A DNA stretch of 15,027 nt, taken from assembly GCA_964591605.1 (NCBI GenBank), contig CAZQEN010000179.1:1-15027 (forward strand), read 5' to 3'. Of this stretch, positions 7,019 to 13,417 are shown piece by piece. This DNA comes from CAYLLT01 sp964591605 (GTDB lineage Bacteria; Planctomycetota; Phycisphaerae; UBA1845; PWPN01). The position numbers were made by a program, and so were the translations under genes. Every line of letters starts with the position of its first letter. Positions within the stretch are counted from its first letter, which is position 1. A model generated the notes under the pieces. That model was not told the origin of the DNA. It searched no databases and was given only the letters and a program-made list of their open reading frames with translations.

Positions 7019-7456
7019 TCACCCCGTCCGCTCGGCCCCCCAGGCCCAGGCGCGGCCGAGGGCGAATTCTCGCGGGGTGGGCTCGTCGGGTGTGAGCTGG
7101 CGGAGCTGCTGCGGCTCGAAGGCGGCCCCCAGGGCCTTGAGAAGCTCGATGAGATTCTCGTCGCCGAAGGTCAGACCTTCGACCACGAAGGCGTCCTTGT
7201 TGATGTCGAAGATCGTCGTCCGGCCCGCGCGGCCGCCCGCACGTCCCTCGACGCGCACACGGTTGGCCGTGTTGAACCCTCGGCGCTGAGCCACGAGGAT
7301 GCGGCGCACGACGTCCGGCTCGGCGGGGTCATAGCGATACACCGGCGGCACACGGCCGGCGGCCTCGGCGGCGTTGGCCGGCTGGTCGTCGGGCTTGATG
7401 CCCCAGCCGGTGTCGGCGATCACGCGGTCGCGGATTGGGTCTGAAGGCTGCGACAT
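7019..7456 (-). CDS. Unrecognised 145-residue protein
   Basis: I do not recognise this family. ATG at 7456 gives MSQPSDPIRDRVIAD; there is no clear Shine-Dalgarno, and the frame stays open upstream to 7954, but that extension runs through the palindromic repeats and against the 278-residue gene and looks non-coding. Visible features: a Pro/Asp-rich N-terminus with DTGWGIKP, a basic patch with glycine-arginine pairs (VEGRAGGRAGRT, about 69-80), then a hydrophobic/acidic segment INKDAFVVEGLTFGDENLIELLKALGA (85-111). The last could form strand and helix. No signal peptide or membrane helix, so cytoplasmic. It lies 125 bases upstream of the serpin and downstream of the 7678-8514 gene, all on the minus strand, perhaps one transcription unit. 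Confidence 0.6.
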   Translation of the reverse strand: MSQPSDPIRDRVIADTGWGIKPDDQPANAAEAAGRVPPVYRYDPAEPDVVRRILVAQRRGFNTANRVRVEGRAGGRAGRTTIFDINKDAFVVEGLTFGDENLIELLKALGAAFEPQQLRQLTPDEPTPREFALGRAWAWGAERTG

Positions 7457-7522
7457 ATTGCTCGGTCTCACTGTCTCATTTCGGAAGGCCCAGGGCAGGT
7501 CACGCGTGCCGGGCGCGACCGG

Positions 7523-7548
7523 TAGGTCCTGTCTGCCGGACAGGACCT
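7523..7548. repeat. TAGGTCC-type palindrome, copy 1 (forward)
   Basis: AGGTCCTGTC (7524-7533) and GACAGGACCT (7539-7548) are perfect 10-bp arms around the loop TGCCG, preceded by T at 7523 and followed by CGG. Same loop and ends as copy 3 at 13167. It faces copy 2 at 7655-7680, forming an inverted pair in the gap between two minus-strand genes. Confidence 0.8.
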
Positions 7549-7551
7549 CGG

Positions 7552-7583
7552 ACGACGAAGACCGACCGATACGACGAAGACCG
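7552..7583. repeat. 13-bp direct repeat, two copies
   Basis: ACGACGAAGACCG occurs at 7552-7564 and again at 7571-7583 (period 19), between the two facing palindromes at 7523-7548 and 7655-7680. The remainder of the 7457-7677 gap shows no gene. Confidence 0.6.
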
Positions 7584-7654
7584 CCCCATCTGCACGCTTC
7601 GCACCGAAACGCCCCACTCACGATTCCGCCACCCGTCGCTCGGCACCCCTCCAA

Positions 7655-7680
7655 AGGTCCCGCCCGGCAGGCGGGACCTA
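7655..7680. repeat. TAGGTCC-type palindrome, copy 2 (reverse), supplies a stop codon
   Basis: AGGTCCCGCC (7655-7664) and GGCGGGACCT (7670-7679) are perfect 10-bp arms around CGGCA, the reverse complement of the TGCCG loop of copy 1. Read on the minus strand the element begins TAGGTCC, and that TAG (7678-7680) is the stop codon of the gene at 7678-8514. Confidence 0.8.
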
Positions 7681-8514
7681 CCCTGGGACCTGCTGAAACG
7701 CCCGCAGGTCTTGCAGGATGGTCGTGATGTGCCCGAGCCGGGCCTGTTCCTGCTCCAGGCGGGCCTGATCGACGCGGCCCTCGCCGCGGTAGTGGTGGTG
7801 CTGGGCGACATCGGGCGACCAGTAGGCGTGGCCGCCGGCGGCGTAGGCGGCCGAGCCCTGCGTGGCCCGCTGGAGGGCCTCGGCGGCGGCCAGGAGCGCA
7901 TCCCTGTCGAGGTCCGGCTGGCCGGCGATGAACCGCACGAGGTCTTCCAGCCACCCGCGCGAGATCTCATGGTCCCCGCGCCGGGCGGCATGACTCAAGA
8001 AGGTCGCGAGCCACGCCTGGTGCCGGGGCGACATGCCATGCTCACAGAGCAACGCCGTGCCGATCGACCACAGTTCCGGCGGCAACGCGTCCCGAAGGGC
8101 GGCGGCCGTCAGGGCGTCGGGCCCGTGATCGAGCCGCAGCAGCCGGACGAACCGCTCGACCAGCACCTCGTGCAGCGTCAGCTTCGCCTCCGACCCGTCG
8201 GGTAGGCGCACCGTCGCATGCGGCACCCTCCGGCACACCTCGCTCAGCACCTCCTGCAACTGCCCGGCCGTCGGCCGCCAGTGAAACAGGAGATCTGCGA
8301 ATTCCGCCCGGTCGTCCAGCGTCGGCGTGAAGATCGGCCCGAAGAGGATCTCCAGCTCGAAGTCTTCGAGCACCTGGCTGGCACAAAGCAGAAATGTGTG
8401 CACATCGGTATTGTGCCCGGACAGGTGATCGCCGAGCTGCCGCTCGGTCTGCGGCTTCATCGGCAGTGGACGCTGCAGAAACGCGACAATGCGCGAGGTG
8501 AGTTCATTCTGCAT
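7678..8514 (-). CDS. Unrecognised 278-residue protein
   Basis: I do not recognise the family. ATG at 8514 has GGAG seven bases upstream and a candidate promoter at 8558-8587. The protein is mostly helical in look, with no signal peptide or membrane segment, so cytoplasmic. Visible stretches: MQNELTSRIVAFLQRPLPM at the start; EDFELEILFGPIFTPTLDDRAEFADLLF (about 50-77); KLTLHEVLVERFVRLLRLDHGPDALT (110-135); SRGWLEDLVRFIAGQPDLDRDALLAAAEALQRA (about 184-216); then a His/Tyr-rich patch HAYWSPDVAQHHHYRGEGR and a C-terminal helix of about 40 residues that may be coiled. The stop codon belongs to a palindromic repeat; past it the frame would add about 19 codons, so the original C-terminus may have been changed. 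Followed on the same strand by the 145-residue gene. Confidence 0.7.
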   Translation of the reverse strand: MQNELTSRIVAFLQRPLPMKPQTERQLGDHLSGHNTDVHTFLLCASQVLEDFELEILFGPIFTPTLDDRAEFADLLFHWRPTAGQLQEVLSEVCRRVPHATVRLPDGSEAKLTLHEVLVERFVRLLRLDHGPDALTAAALRDALPPELWSIGTALLCEHGMSPRHQAWLATFLSHAARRGDHEISRGWLEDLVRFIAGQPDLDRDALLAAAEALQRATQGSAAYAAGGHAYWSPDVAQHHHYRGEGRVDQARLEQEQARLGHITTILQDLRAFQQVPG

Positions 8515-8557
8515 AAGCCGTCTCCGGTCCGGCAGCCCGCAGGGCGGTTAAGTATCC

Positions 8558-8587
8558 ATCATACCGCGCCGCGAACGGCCCTGTCGC
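8558..8587 (-). promoter_or_regulatory. Candidate promoter for the 278-residue gene
   Basis: On the minus strand GCGACA (plus 8582-8587), 18 bases, then TATGAT (plus 8558-8563), inside GGTATGATGG; 4 and 5 of 6 consensus matches. The start site would be about 37 bases before the ATG at 8514. It is back-to-back with the candidate at 8621-8629 for the sigma factor gene. Confidence 0.35.
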
Positions 8588-8620
8588 CGGGCGTCTCCGG
8601 TTCGCCGCAGGGGTGCGGAA

Positions 8621-8629
8621 TGGTAAGAT
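8621..8629 (+). promoter_or_regulatory. Candidate extended -10 for the first ECF sigma gene
   Basis: TGGTAAGAT: TGn plus TAAGAT (4 of 6). The start of transcription would be only about 6 bases before the ATG at 8642, giving an almost leaderless mRNA, in keeping with the poor Shine-Dalgarno (GGGGCGGG directly before the ATG). Weak evidence. Confidence 0.22.
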
Positions 8630-8641
8630 GATGGGGCGGGC

Positions 8642-9211
8642 ATGAGCGAAGTCACCATTATTCTGGACGCCATTCAGGACGGCGATGCGGACGCCGCACG
8701 CCGACTCCTACCGCTTGTCTATGACGAGCTCCGCCGGCTGGCCGCACAACGGTTGTCCAGCGAATCCCCCGGCCAGACGCTGCAGGCGACGGCACTGGTC
8801 CACGAAGCGTACCTTCGCCTGGTGGATGTCGATCGACCGCAGTCCTGGAACGGCCGTGGACATTTCTTTGCCGCCGCGGCCGAGGCGATGCGGCGGATCC
8901 TCATCGAGAACGCACGTCACAAGAAGACCCGGAAAGCCGGCGGGGAACGGGAACGCGTGGACCTGGCACAGGTCGAGCCCGCGGTCAGGGACGGCTCCCC
9001 AATCGACGTCCTGGCCCTCGAAGAAGCCCTCCAGAAGCTCGAACACAAAGACAAACGCAAGGCGGAACTGGTCAAGCTGCGGTTTTTTGTCGGCCTGAGC
9101 AACGAGGAAGCTGCCGGCGTGCTGGGAATCTCGCCTTCGACGGCGGACAACGACTGGGCCTACGCCCGCGCGTGGCTGCGAATGGAAATGGACGGGCCGC
9201 CGGGGAGCTGA
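8642..9211 (+). CDS. ECF-type RNA polymerase sigma factor (Sig-70_X6/TIGR02999-like)
   Basis: A 189-residue ECF sigma factor. Region 2 spans about residues 20-95, with the motifs LPLVYDELRRLAAQRL, QATALVHEAYLRL and FFAAAAEAMRRILIENAR typical of the planctomycete/acidobacterial group TIGR02999 (PF07638). Region 4 spans about 125-182, with LRFFVGLSNEEAAGVLGISP as helix-turn-helix for the -35 element. No anti-sigma factor gene lies nearby; instead a kinase gene follows after 115 bases, the arrangement known for kinase-linked ECF groups, so activity is probably controlled by phosphorylation from the neighbour (inference). The gap before the kinase contains a long inverted structure (9232-9278). 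The ATG at 8642 fits the family N-terminus. Confidence 0.93.
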   Translation: MSEVTIILDAIQDGDADAARRLLPLVYDELRRLAAQRLSSESPGQTLQATALVHEAYLRLVDVDRPQSWNGRGHFFAAAAEAMRRILIENARHKKTRKAGGERERVDLAQVEPAVRDGSPIDVLALEEALQKLEHKDKRKAELVKLRFFVGLSNEEAAGVLGISPSTADNDWAYARAWLRMEMDGPPGS

Positions 9212-9231
9212 GTCCGTCAGCCCCCGCATCC

Positions 9232-9278
9232 GCGAAAAAAACCGAGATTCCGCCGGGTGACCCACCCGCGGATTTCGC
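9232..9278. promoter_or_regulatory. Long imperfect hairpin between sigma factor and kinase genes
   Basis: CCGC-c-GGGT (9250-9258) pairs with ACCCGCGG (9264-9271) around loop GACCC, and the outer GCGAAA (9232-9237) can pair with TTTCGC (9273-9278). It sits in the gap 9212-9326. It could be an attenuator/processing site that sets kinase level, or a binding site for the sigma factor's own regulation. It has no T-run on the plus strand. Confidence 0.4.
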
Positions 9279-9326
9279 ACTGAAGGATGGAGGCTGGGTG
9301 GCCGGGCTCCCCCTTCAGGGCCGGAT

Positions 9327-11924
9327 ATGATCGCTGTCATGCTGAGTGAGGAAACGATCTTCAACGCCGCCAGGCGGATCCCGGATCCGATCGCCCGCGC
9401 CGCCTATCTCGACGAGGCCTGCGGCGGTGACCAGCCGCTCCGCCGACGCCTCGACGCCCTGCTGCGGGTCCACGAGAGCGAAGACGACTTCCTGGCTTCA
9501 CCGGCCGTCGTTCCCTCCGAACTGGGACCCGACCTCCAGCCGCCGATGCCGCTCACTCGGCCCGGCACGACGATCGGCCCCTATAAGCTCCTCGAGCAGA
9601 TCGGCGAGGGCGGCTTCGGCGTCGTGTTCATGGCCGACCAGCAGGCCCCGGTCCGCCGCACGGTAGCCCTCAAGATCCTCAAACCGGGCATGGACACGCG
9701 GCAGGTCATCGCCCGCTTCGAGGCCGAGCGCCAGGCCCTGGCCCTCATGGATCACCCCAACATCGCACGGGTGCTCGATGCCGGCGCCACCGAGGGCGGC
9801 CGGCCGTATTTCGTGATGGATCTGGTCCGCGGCATCCCCATCACTGACTACTGCGACCAGAACACGCTCACGACGCGCGAGCGGCTGGGCCTCTTCGTGC
9901 GGGTCTGCCAGGCCGTCCAGCACGCGCACCAGAAAGGCATCATCCATCGCGATCTCAAGCCGACCAATGTGCTGGTCACGCTCCACGACGGCGTTCCCGT
10001 CCCCAAGGTGATCGACTTCGGGGTTGCCAAGGCCGTGGGCCAGCAGCTCACCGAGAAGACGCTCTTCACGAACTTCGCCCAGATCGTCGGCACGCCGCTC
10101 TATATGAGCCCTGAACAGGCGGAGATGAGTCCCGACGTGGCGTCGGGAGACGTGGATACGCGCAGCGATATCTACAGCCTGGGCGTGCTCCTGTACGAAC
10201 TGCTTACCGGCACCACGCCCTTCGACCGCGACCGGCTGAAAAAAGCGGCGTTCGGCGAGATGTGCCGGATCATCCGCGAGGAAGAGCCGCCGCGCCCCAG
10301 CACGCGCCTGAGTACGCTGGGTGCGACGGTGACCACCGTGTCGGCTCAGCGCAGCACCGATCCCAGACAACTGGGCCGCACGATCCGCGGCGAGCTGGAC
10401 TGGATCGTGATGAAGGCGCTGGAGAAGGACCGCAGCCGGCGCTACGAGACGGCCAACGGCCTGGCCATGGACGTGCAGCGCTACCTGTCTGACGAGCCGG
10501 TGCAGGCGTGCCCGCCGTCGGCAGGCTACAGGCTGCGCAAACTTGCCCGCAGGCATCGGGCAGCGCTGATCGTGGCAACGGCATTCGTGGTGCTGCTGGC
10601 CACGGCGACCACCGTGAGCACCTGGCAGGCAGTCCGGGCGACCAGAGCTGAGCGGCAGGTTGTTCGCCAGCGCGACGAAGTACGCGCCGCGTTGACTCAG
10701 AAACAGAGCGCGCTGGCACGTGCAAAGGCGGAGAGCGAGCGAGCTGAAAAGAGCTTTCTGCGAGCGACCATTGCCATCCGGGAAGTGCTCACCAGGGCCG
10801 CGATCGGAGCCGGCGAATGGTCCCAGCTCCCGGCGCCGCTGCGCAGGCGGATCTCGGAGGAAGCGGTGAAATTCTACGAGAGCCTCTCGCAGGAAGACAG
10901 CCTCGACCCTAACCTCCAATACCAGGCAGCGGTAGGATATCGCGCCATTGGTTCGCTTTATGCGACAGACGGAGAATGGGCGGACGGGGAGAAATTCTTC
11001 CAGCGCTCGGTCGCAATCCTGGACCGGCTGGCGGGCGCACATCGGGAAGTGGCGCAGTACCGGCAGCAACTGGCCTGGAGCCTGCTCAACCTTGGGCGCA
11101 CGCTTCGCAACGCCGGCCGGCCCGAGGAAGCGACGGTTTCGGTCGAGAGGGCAACGGGGCTGTACGAGACGCTGGTCAGCGGTACGCCCACCTCGTTCGA
11201 CTACCAGAACGAACTGGGGATCTGCTATCGGGAGCTCAGCTACTGGTATCGGCAAAGCAATGATTTCAAGCGTGCGGGTGAGATGATTGACCGGGGGATC
11301 TCCATGCTGACAACCGCGGCGTCGCAGCACCCCGATCAGCCGCAGTTCAAAGAATCTCTGGCGTGGATGTATCTGTCGCTCGGTCAGCTTCGCGCCGGCG
11401 AGGGTCGGGCCGAGGAAGCGAAAGCGGCGCTCCGCGCCGCGGCCGAGGGCTATGAGCGCGCGGTTTCAAAGCGGCAGAATGCGGGCATCATCTATAACTG
11501 GGCATGGGCGTACCAGACACTGATGGAGTTGCCCGGCACTGATCCGCAGCAGGCCATGGCCGACGCGGAAGACGCCTATCGCCAGTTCCTCGAAGTGCAG
11601 GCTCGCACGCCCGCGGAGCTGAAGGAGCACCGGGACTTGCGTGAACGATTTGGCCACGTTTACAGAATCTGGGCGTTCAGGCTCCGCGGCGCCGGGCGGG
11701 CGAAGGAGGCCGAGCAGAGTTTCCTGCAGGCCGCGGCGTTATTCGACAAGCTGACAGAAGACGAACCAGATGTTGCCAAGTACCGGGATTTCGCGACCAA
11801 CACACATCAGCAACTTGCGGACCTGAACCGGCTGCCGGAAGCAGCCAAACCGCACCCCCCTGACGAAGGAAACCGGGCCTCCTTCGGAGAGGATAGGAGG
11901 GGTAGAGAAGATAGCGACCGGTGA
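9327..11924 (+). CDS. Membrane Ser/Thr protein kinase with TPR-like C-terminal region
   Basis: An 865-residue Hanks-type kinase. Start could be 9327 or the in-frame ATG at 9339, which fits the family N-terminus (LSEETIF...) better; neither has a strong ribosome site. Residues 1-60 form the short helical region common before planctomycete kinases. Kinase domain about 85-390: glycine loop GEGGFG at 93-98, Lys 116 in VALK, HRDLKPTN with catalytic Asp 209, DFG at 230-232, SPE at 261-263, DTRSDIYSLGV at 277-287. All catalytic residues are present. A hydrophobic helix (about 412-430) follows, then a coiled stretch to about 480 and at least four TPR-like helix pairs (about 530-830). So the catalytic part is cytoplasmic and the TPR part outside. 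Odd: residues 268-274 are encoded by a palindrome absent from the second kinase. Probable partner: the sigma factor upstream. Confidence 0.93.
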   Translation: MIAVMLSEETIFNAARRIPDPIARAAYLDEACGGDQPLRRRLDALLRVHESEDDFLASPAVVPSELGPDLQPPMPLTRPGTTIGPYKLLEQIGEGGFGVVFMADQQAPVRRTVALKILKPGMDTRQVIARFEAERQALALMDHPNIARVLDAGATEGGRPYFVMDLVRGIPITDYCDQNTLTTRERLGLFVRVCQAVQHAHQKGIIHRDLKPTNVLVTLHDGVPVPKVIDFGVAKAVGQQLTEKTLFTNFAQIVGTPLYMSPEQAEMSPDVASGDVDTRSDIYSLGVLLYELLTGTTPFDRDRLKKAAFGEMCRIIREEEPPRPSTRLSTLGATVTTVSAQRSTDPRQLGRTIRGELDWIVMKALEKDRSRRYETANGLAMDVQRYLSDEPVQACPPSAGYRLRKLARRHRAALIVATAFVVLLATATTVSTWQAVRATRAERQVVRQRDEVRAALTQKQSALARAKAESERAEKSFLRATIAIREVLTRAAIGAGEWSQLPAPLRRRISEEAVKFYESLSQEDSLDPNLQYQAAVGYRAIGSLYATDGEWADGEKFFQRSVAILDRLAGAHREVAQYRQQLAWSLLNLGRTLRNAGRPEEATVSVERATGLYETLVSGTPTSFDYQNELGICYRELSYWYRQSNDFKRAGEMIDRGISMLTTAASQHPDQPQFKESLAWMYLSLGQLRAGEGRAEEAKAALRAAAEGYERAVSKRQNAGIIYNWAWAYQTLMELPGTDPQQAMADAEDAYRQFLEVQARTPAELKEHRDLRERFGHVYRIWAFRLRGAGRAKEAEQSFLQAAALFDKLTEDEPDVAKYRDFATNTHQQLADLNRLPEAAKPHPPDEGNRASFGEDRRGREDSDR
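10130..10148. repeat. In-frame palindrome inside the kinase gene
   Basis: TCCCGACG (10130-10137) and CGTCGGGA (10141-10148) are perfect arms with loop TGG. It encodes residues about 268-274 (SPDVASG) just after SPEQAEM. The second kinase in the window reads MSGLDVDTRSD where this one reads MSPDVASGDVDTRSD, so this gene has four extra codons at the palindrome. Confidence 0.65.
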
Positions 11925-11988
11925 GGACGCCACCAGATCGACACTGTTCTCCGTAACCGTCAGAGCTCGCTGAATGACTCCTGATGCA

Positions 11989-12017
11989 TGATCGGGCAGG
12001 AGGCCACAGTCCGATCA
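11989..12017. promoter_or_regulatory. 7-bp inverted repeat upstream of the Cys-rich gene
   Basis: TGATCGG (11989-11995) and CCGATCA (12011-12017) are perfect inverted copies with a 15-base spacer, 38 bases before the ATG at 12055. Geometry resembles the inverted repeat at 5371-5404, though the sequence differs. Could be an operator. Nothing else is seen in the gap 11925-12054. Confidence 0.3.
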
Positions 12018-12054
12018 CAGGGAATCTGCGCGCGTTTTCAAAGGAGATGTGGTG

Positions 12055-12444
12055 ATGAATCGAACGAAACAATGGTGTGTGCAGGCATTCTGTCTCCTGC
12101 TGATGCCCGGGGCATCGGCCGGACGGGCCTGGGCCGTGGACATCGCAAGTGATTTTGACCATGACTGCGACGTCGATTCCGCAGATCTCGGCAGATTTAG
12201 GGCGTGCGCCCTCGGTGCGGCGATCCCGCAGACGGACCCGGCCTGCAACGACGCCCGACTCGACGCGGACGAGGATGTGGACCTCGATGACTTCGGCATC
12301 TTCCAGCGCTGCTACAGCGGCGCTGGGCTTGCGGCCGACCCGAACTGCGATGGAACCTGCGTCGGTCCCGGCTGCAACTGCCTCTGCGGCCAGACCGACT
12401 GCAACGGCGCCTGCACCTGGCTGTGCAGCGACAGTGCCAACTGA
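12055..12444 (+). CDS. Secreted dockerin-like protein, N-terminal part ending at an in-frame TGA
   Basis: ATG at 12055 has a strong Shine-Dalgarno (AAGGAG, 12041-12046); two GTG codons just upstream are in frame but badly spaced. Residues 1-27 form a signal peptide (AFCLLLMPGASAGRAWA). Then come two EF-hand/dockerin-like calcium loops: DFDHDCDVDSADLGRF (about 32-47) and LDADEDVDLDDFGIFQRC (about 68-85), the paired form frequent in planctomycete exported proteins. The Cys in DHDCDVD stands where Gly is usual. A Cys-rich repeat begins (CNCLCGQTDCNGACTWLCSDSAN) and stops at TGA 12442-12444. The same frame continues with more repeats to 13122. As it stands the product is 129 residues; the intended protein was very likely 355 residues. 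Confidence 0.7.
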   Translation: MNRTKQWCVQAFCLLLMPGASAGRAWAVDIASDFDHDCDVDSADLGRFRACALGAAIPQTDPACNDARLDADEDVDLDDFGIFQRCYSGAGLAADPNCDGTCVGPGCNCLCGQTDCNGACTWLCSDSAN

Positions 12445-13122
12445 GGAACTTGCGGGCACGCCTGCACCACCGGCCGCTGTGAGACCGGCGTCTGCGTCCC
12501 CTGCCCCGCCGGAACGACCCTGTGCTCGGGTGTCTGTGTCTACTTGCCGGAAGACCCGCAGAATTGTGGCAGTTGCGGGAACGTGTGCCCTCTCGGCACG
12601 AGCTGCATGGGCGGCTTCTGCCAGCCCAACGACGGCGGCGGCTGCTCGGGCACCTGCCTCGGGCTCTGCTCCGGCCAGTGCGTCAACCTCTGCTCCGACG
12701 GCGCGAACTGTGGAACGTGCGGAAACGTGTGCCCGGCCGGGACCACCTGTATCGGCGGCACGTGCACGACGGCACCGTGCGCGGAAGGGCTGATCCGGTG
12801 CAACGGTGTGTGTACGGACCCCAGCTCGGATCCGAACAACTGCAGGGGCTGCGGCATCGTGTGCCCGCCCGACATGATCTGTACCCCGGACGGCTGCGTC
12901 GGCGGCGGCGGCTTCTTCACCTCCGCCGCACACACACGCACAACCAGTTCATCCAGCCTGGTCTGTTCTCCCCCCTGCCCCGCCGGACAGACGCTCTGTG
13001 GCCAGTTGTGCGTCGATCTGATGTTCAACAACCTTCACTGCGGCACCTGCGGCCATCAGTGCCCCGCGGGCGAGACCTGCTCGTTCGGCCAGTGCCACGG
13101 TGTCTGCATCGGCTGTGAGTAG
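12445..13122 (+). pseudogene. Remainder of the Cys-rich repeat protein, cut off by the TGA
   Basis: Continues in exactly the frame of the gene at 12055. It completes the first Cys repeat and adds about four more, each of the type C-x-G-x-C-(V)-(D/N)-L..D..NCG-x-CG-x-x-C-P-x-G-x-x-C-x-x-G-x-C. Examples are DPQNCGSCGNVCPLGTSC, DGANCGTCGNVCPAGTTC, DPNNCRGCGIVCPPDMIC and NNLHCGTCGHQCPAGETC. These repeats resemble the Stig1-like Cys-rich repeats known from myxobacteria and planctomycetes. They are exported, probably disulfide-bonded and surface-exposed, with no known activity. No convincing internal start: the in-frame TTG at 12544 has no ribosome site. Codon pattern and motif conservation stay intact after the stop, so the interruption is recent, a sequencing error, or read through. 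A Gly/Ser/Thr-rich spacer (about 12901-12960) separates the last repeat. Confidence 0.7.
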
Positions 13123-13166
13123 GCAGCCGCTGCTGGCTGTGCCCAGTTTTCCGAGAGTCCTTTGAG

Positions 13167-13192
13167 TAGGTCCCTTCTGCCGGAAGGGACCT
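13167..13192. repeat. TAGGTCC-type palindrome, copy 3 (forward)
   Basis: AGGTCCCTTC (13168-13177) and GAAGGGACCT (13183-13192) are perfect 10-bp arms around loop TGCCG, with leading T and trailing CGG as in copy 1. The arms have compensating changes relative to copies 1 and 2 (inner TGTC/GACA, CGCC/GGCG, CTTC/GAAG), so the structure rather than the sequence is kept. Confidence 0.8.
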
Positions 13193-13218
13193 CGGTCCGG
13201 GACGAACTGACCCAACCC

Positions 13219-13253
13219 AGGTCCCGCCCGGTCCCGGCGCGCCGGGAGACCTA
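13219..13253. repeat. TAGGTCC-type palindrome, copy 4 (reverse, diverged)
   Basis: AGGTC (13219-13223) and GACCT (13248-13252), followed by A as in the reverse copy 2, flank a 16-bp perfect palindrome TCCCGGCGCGCCGGGA (13232-13247). With copy 3 it forms the second facing pair. It lies in the 13123-13417 gap, about 200 bases upstream of the second sigma gene. Confidence 0.6.
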
Positions 13254-13329
13254 CGGGCTGTCTCCGGGAGTATTGGGCACACCCCTGCGGCTCTCGGACA
13301 ACCCAATTCTCGCTTTTGTCCCTGTCGAT

Positions 13330-13338
13330 TGGTATGAT
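13330..13338 (+). promoter_or_regulatory. Candidate extended -10 for the second sigma/kinase operon
   Basis: TGGTATGAT: TGn followed by TATGAT (5 of 6). No good -35 at the right distance, as is usual for extended -10 promoters. The transcript would have a leader of about 73 bases before the ATG at 13418. Confidence 0.38.
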
Positions 13339-13417
13339 CGACTTGGGCCAATTCCCTGACTCCACCCTGTCCTGGCATCGTGGTCAGGCGCATTTTAGTC
13401 TTAAGATGGGGCTGCGC

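Noticed and set aside
7457..7954. Upstream extension of the 145-residue gene
   Set aside because: Would run through the palindromes and antiparallel to nothing recognisable, in a different frame of the 278-residue gene; composition is Arg/Pro/Ala-rich shadow.
9498..11330. Minus-strand open frame of 610 codons
   Set aside because: Antisense to the first kinase gene; its translation mirrors the third-position GC bias and has no domains.
12442..12520. Selenocysteine insertion signal after the TGA
   Set aside because: The only stem is 6 bp with one wobble and a 4-base loop placed about 13 bases after the TGA; no typical SECIS loop. Kept only as an option in the finding.
11677..12933. Minus-strand open frame of 418 codons
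   Set aside because: Crosses the end of the kinase, the gap and most of the Cys-rich gene on the other strand; Ala/Arg/Gly-rich with no motif.
13123..13417. Small peptide frame at 13162-13359
   Set aside because: Encoded mainly by the palindromic repeats; no ribosome site.
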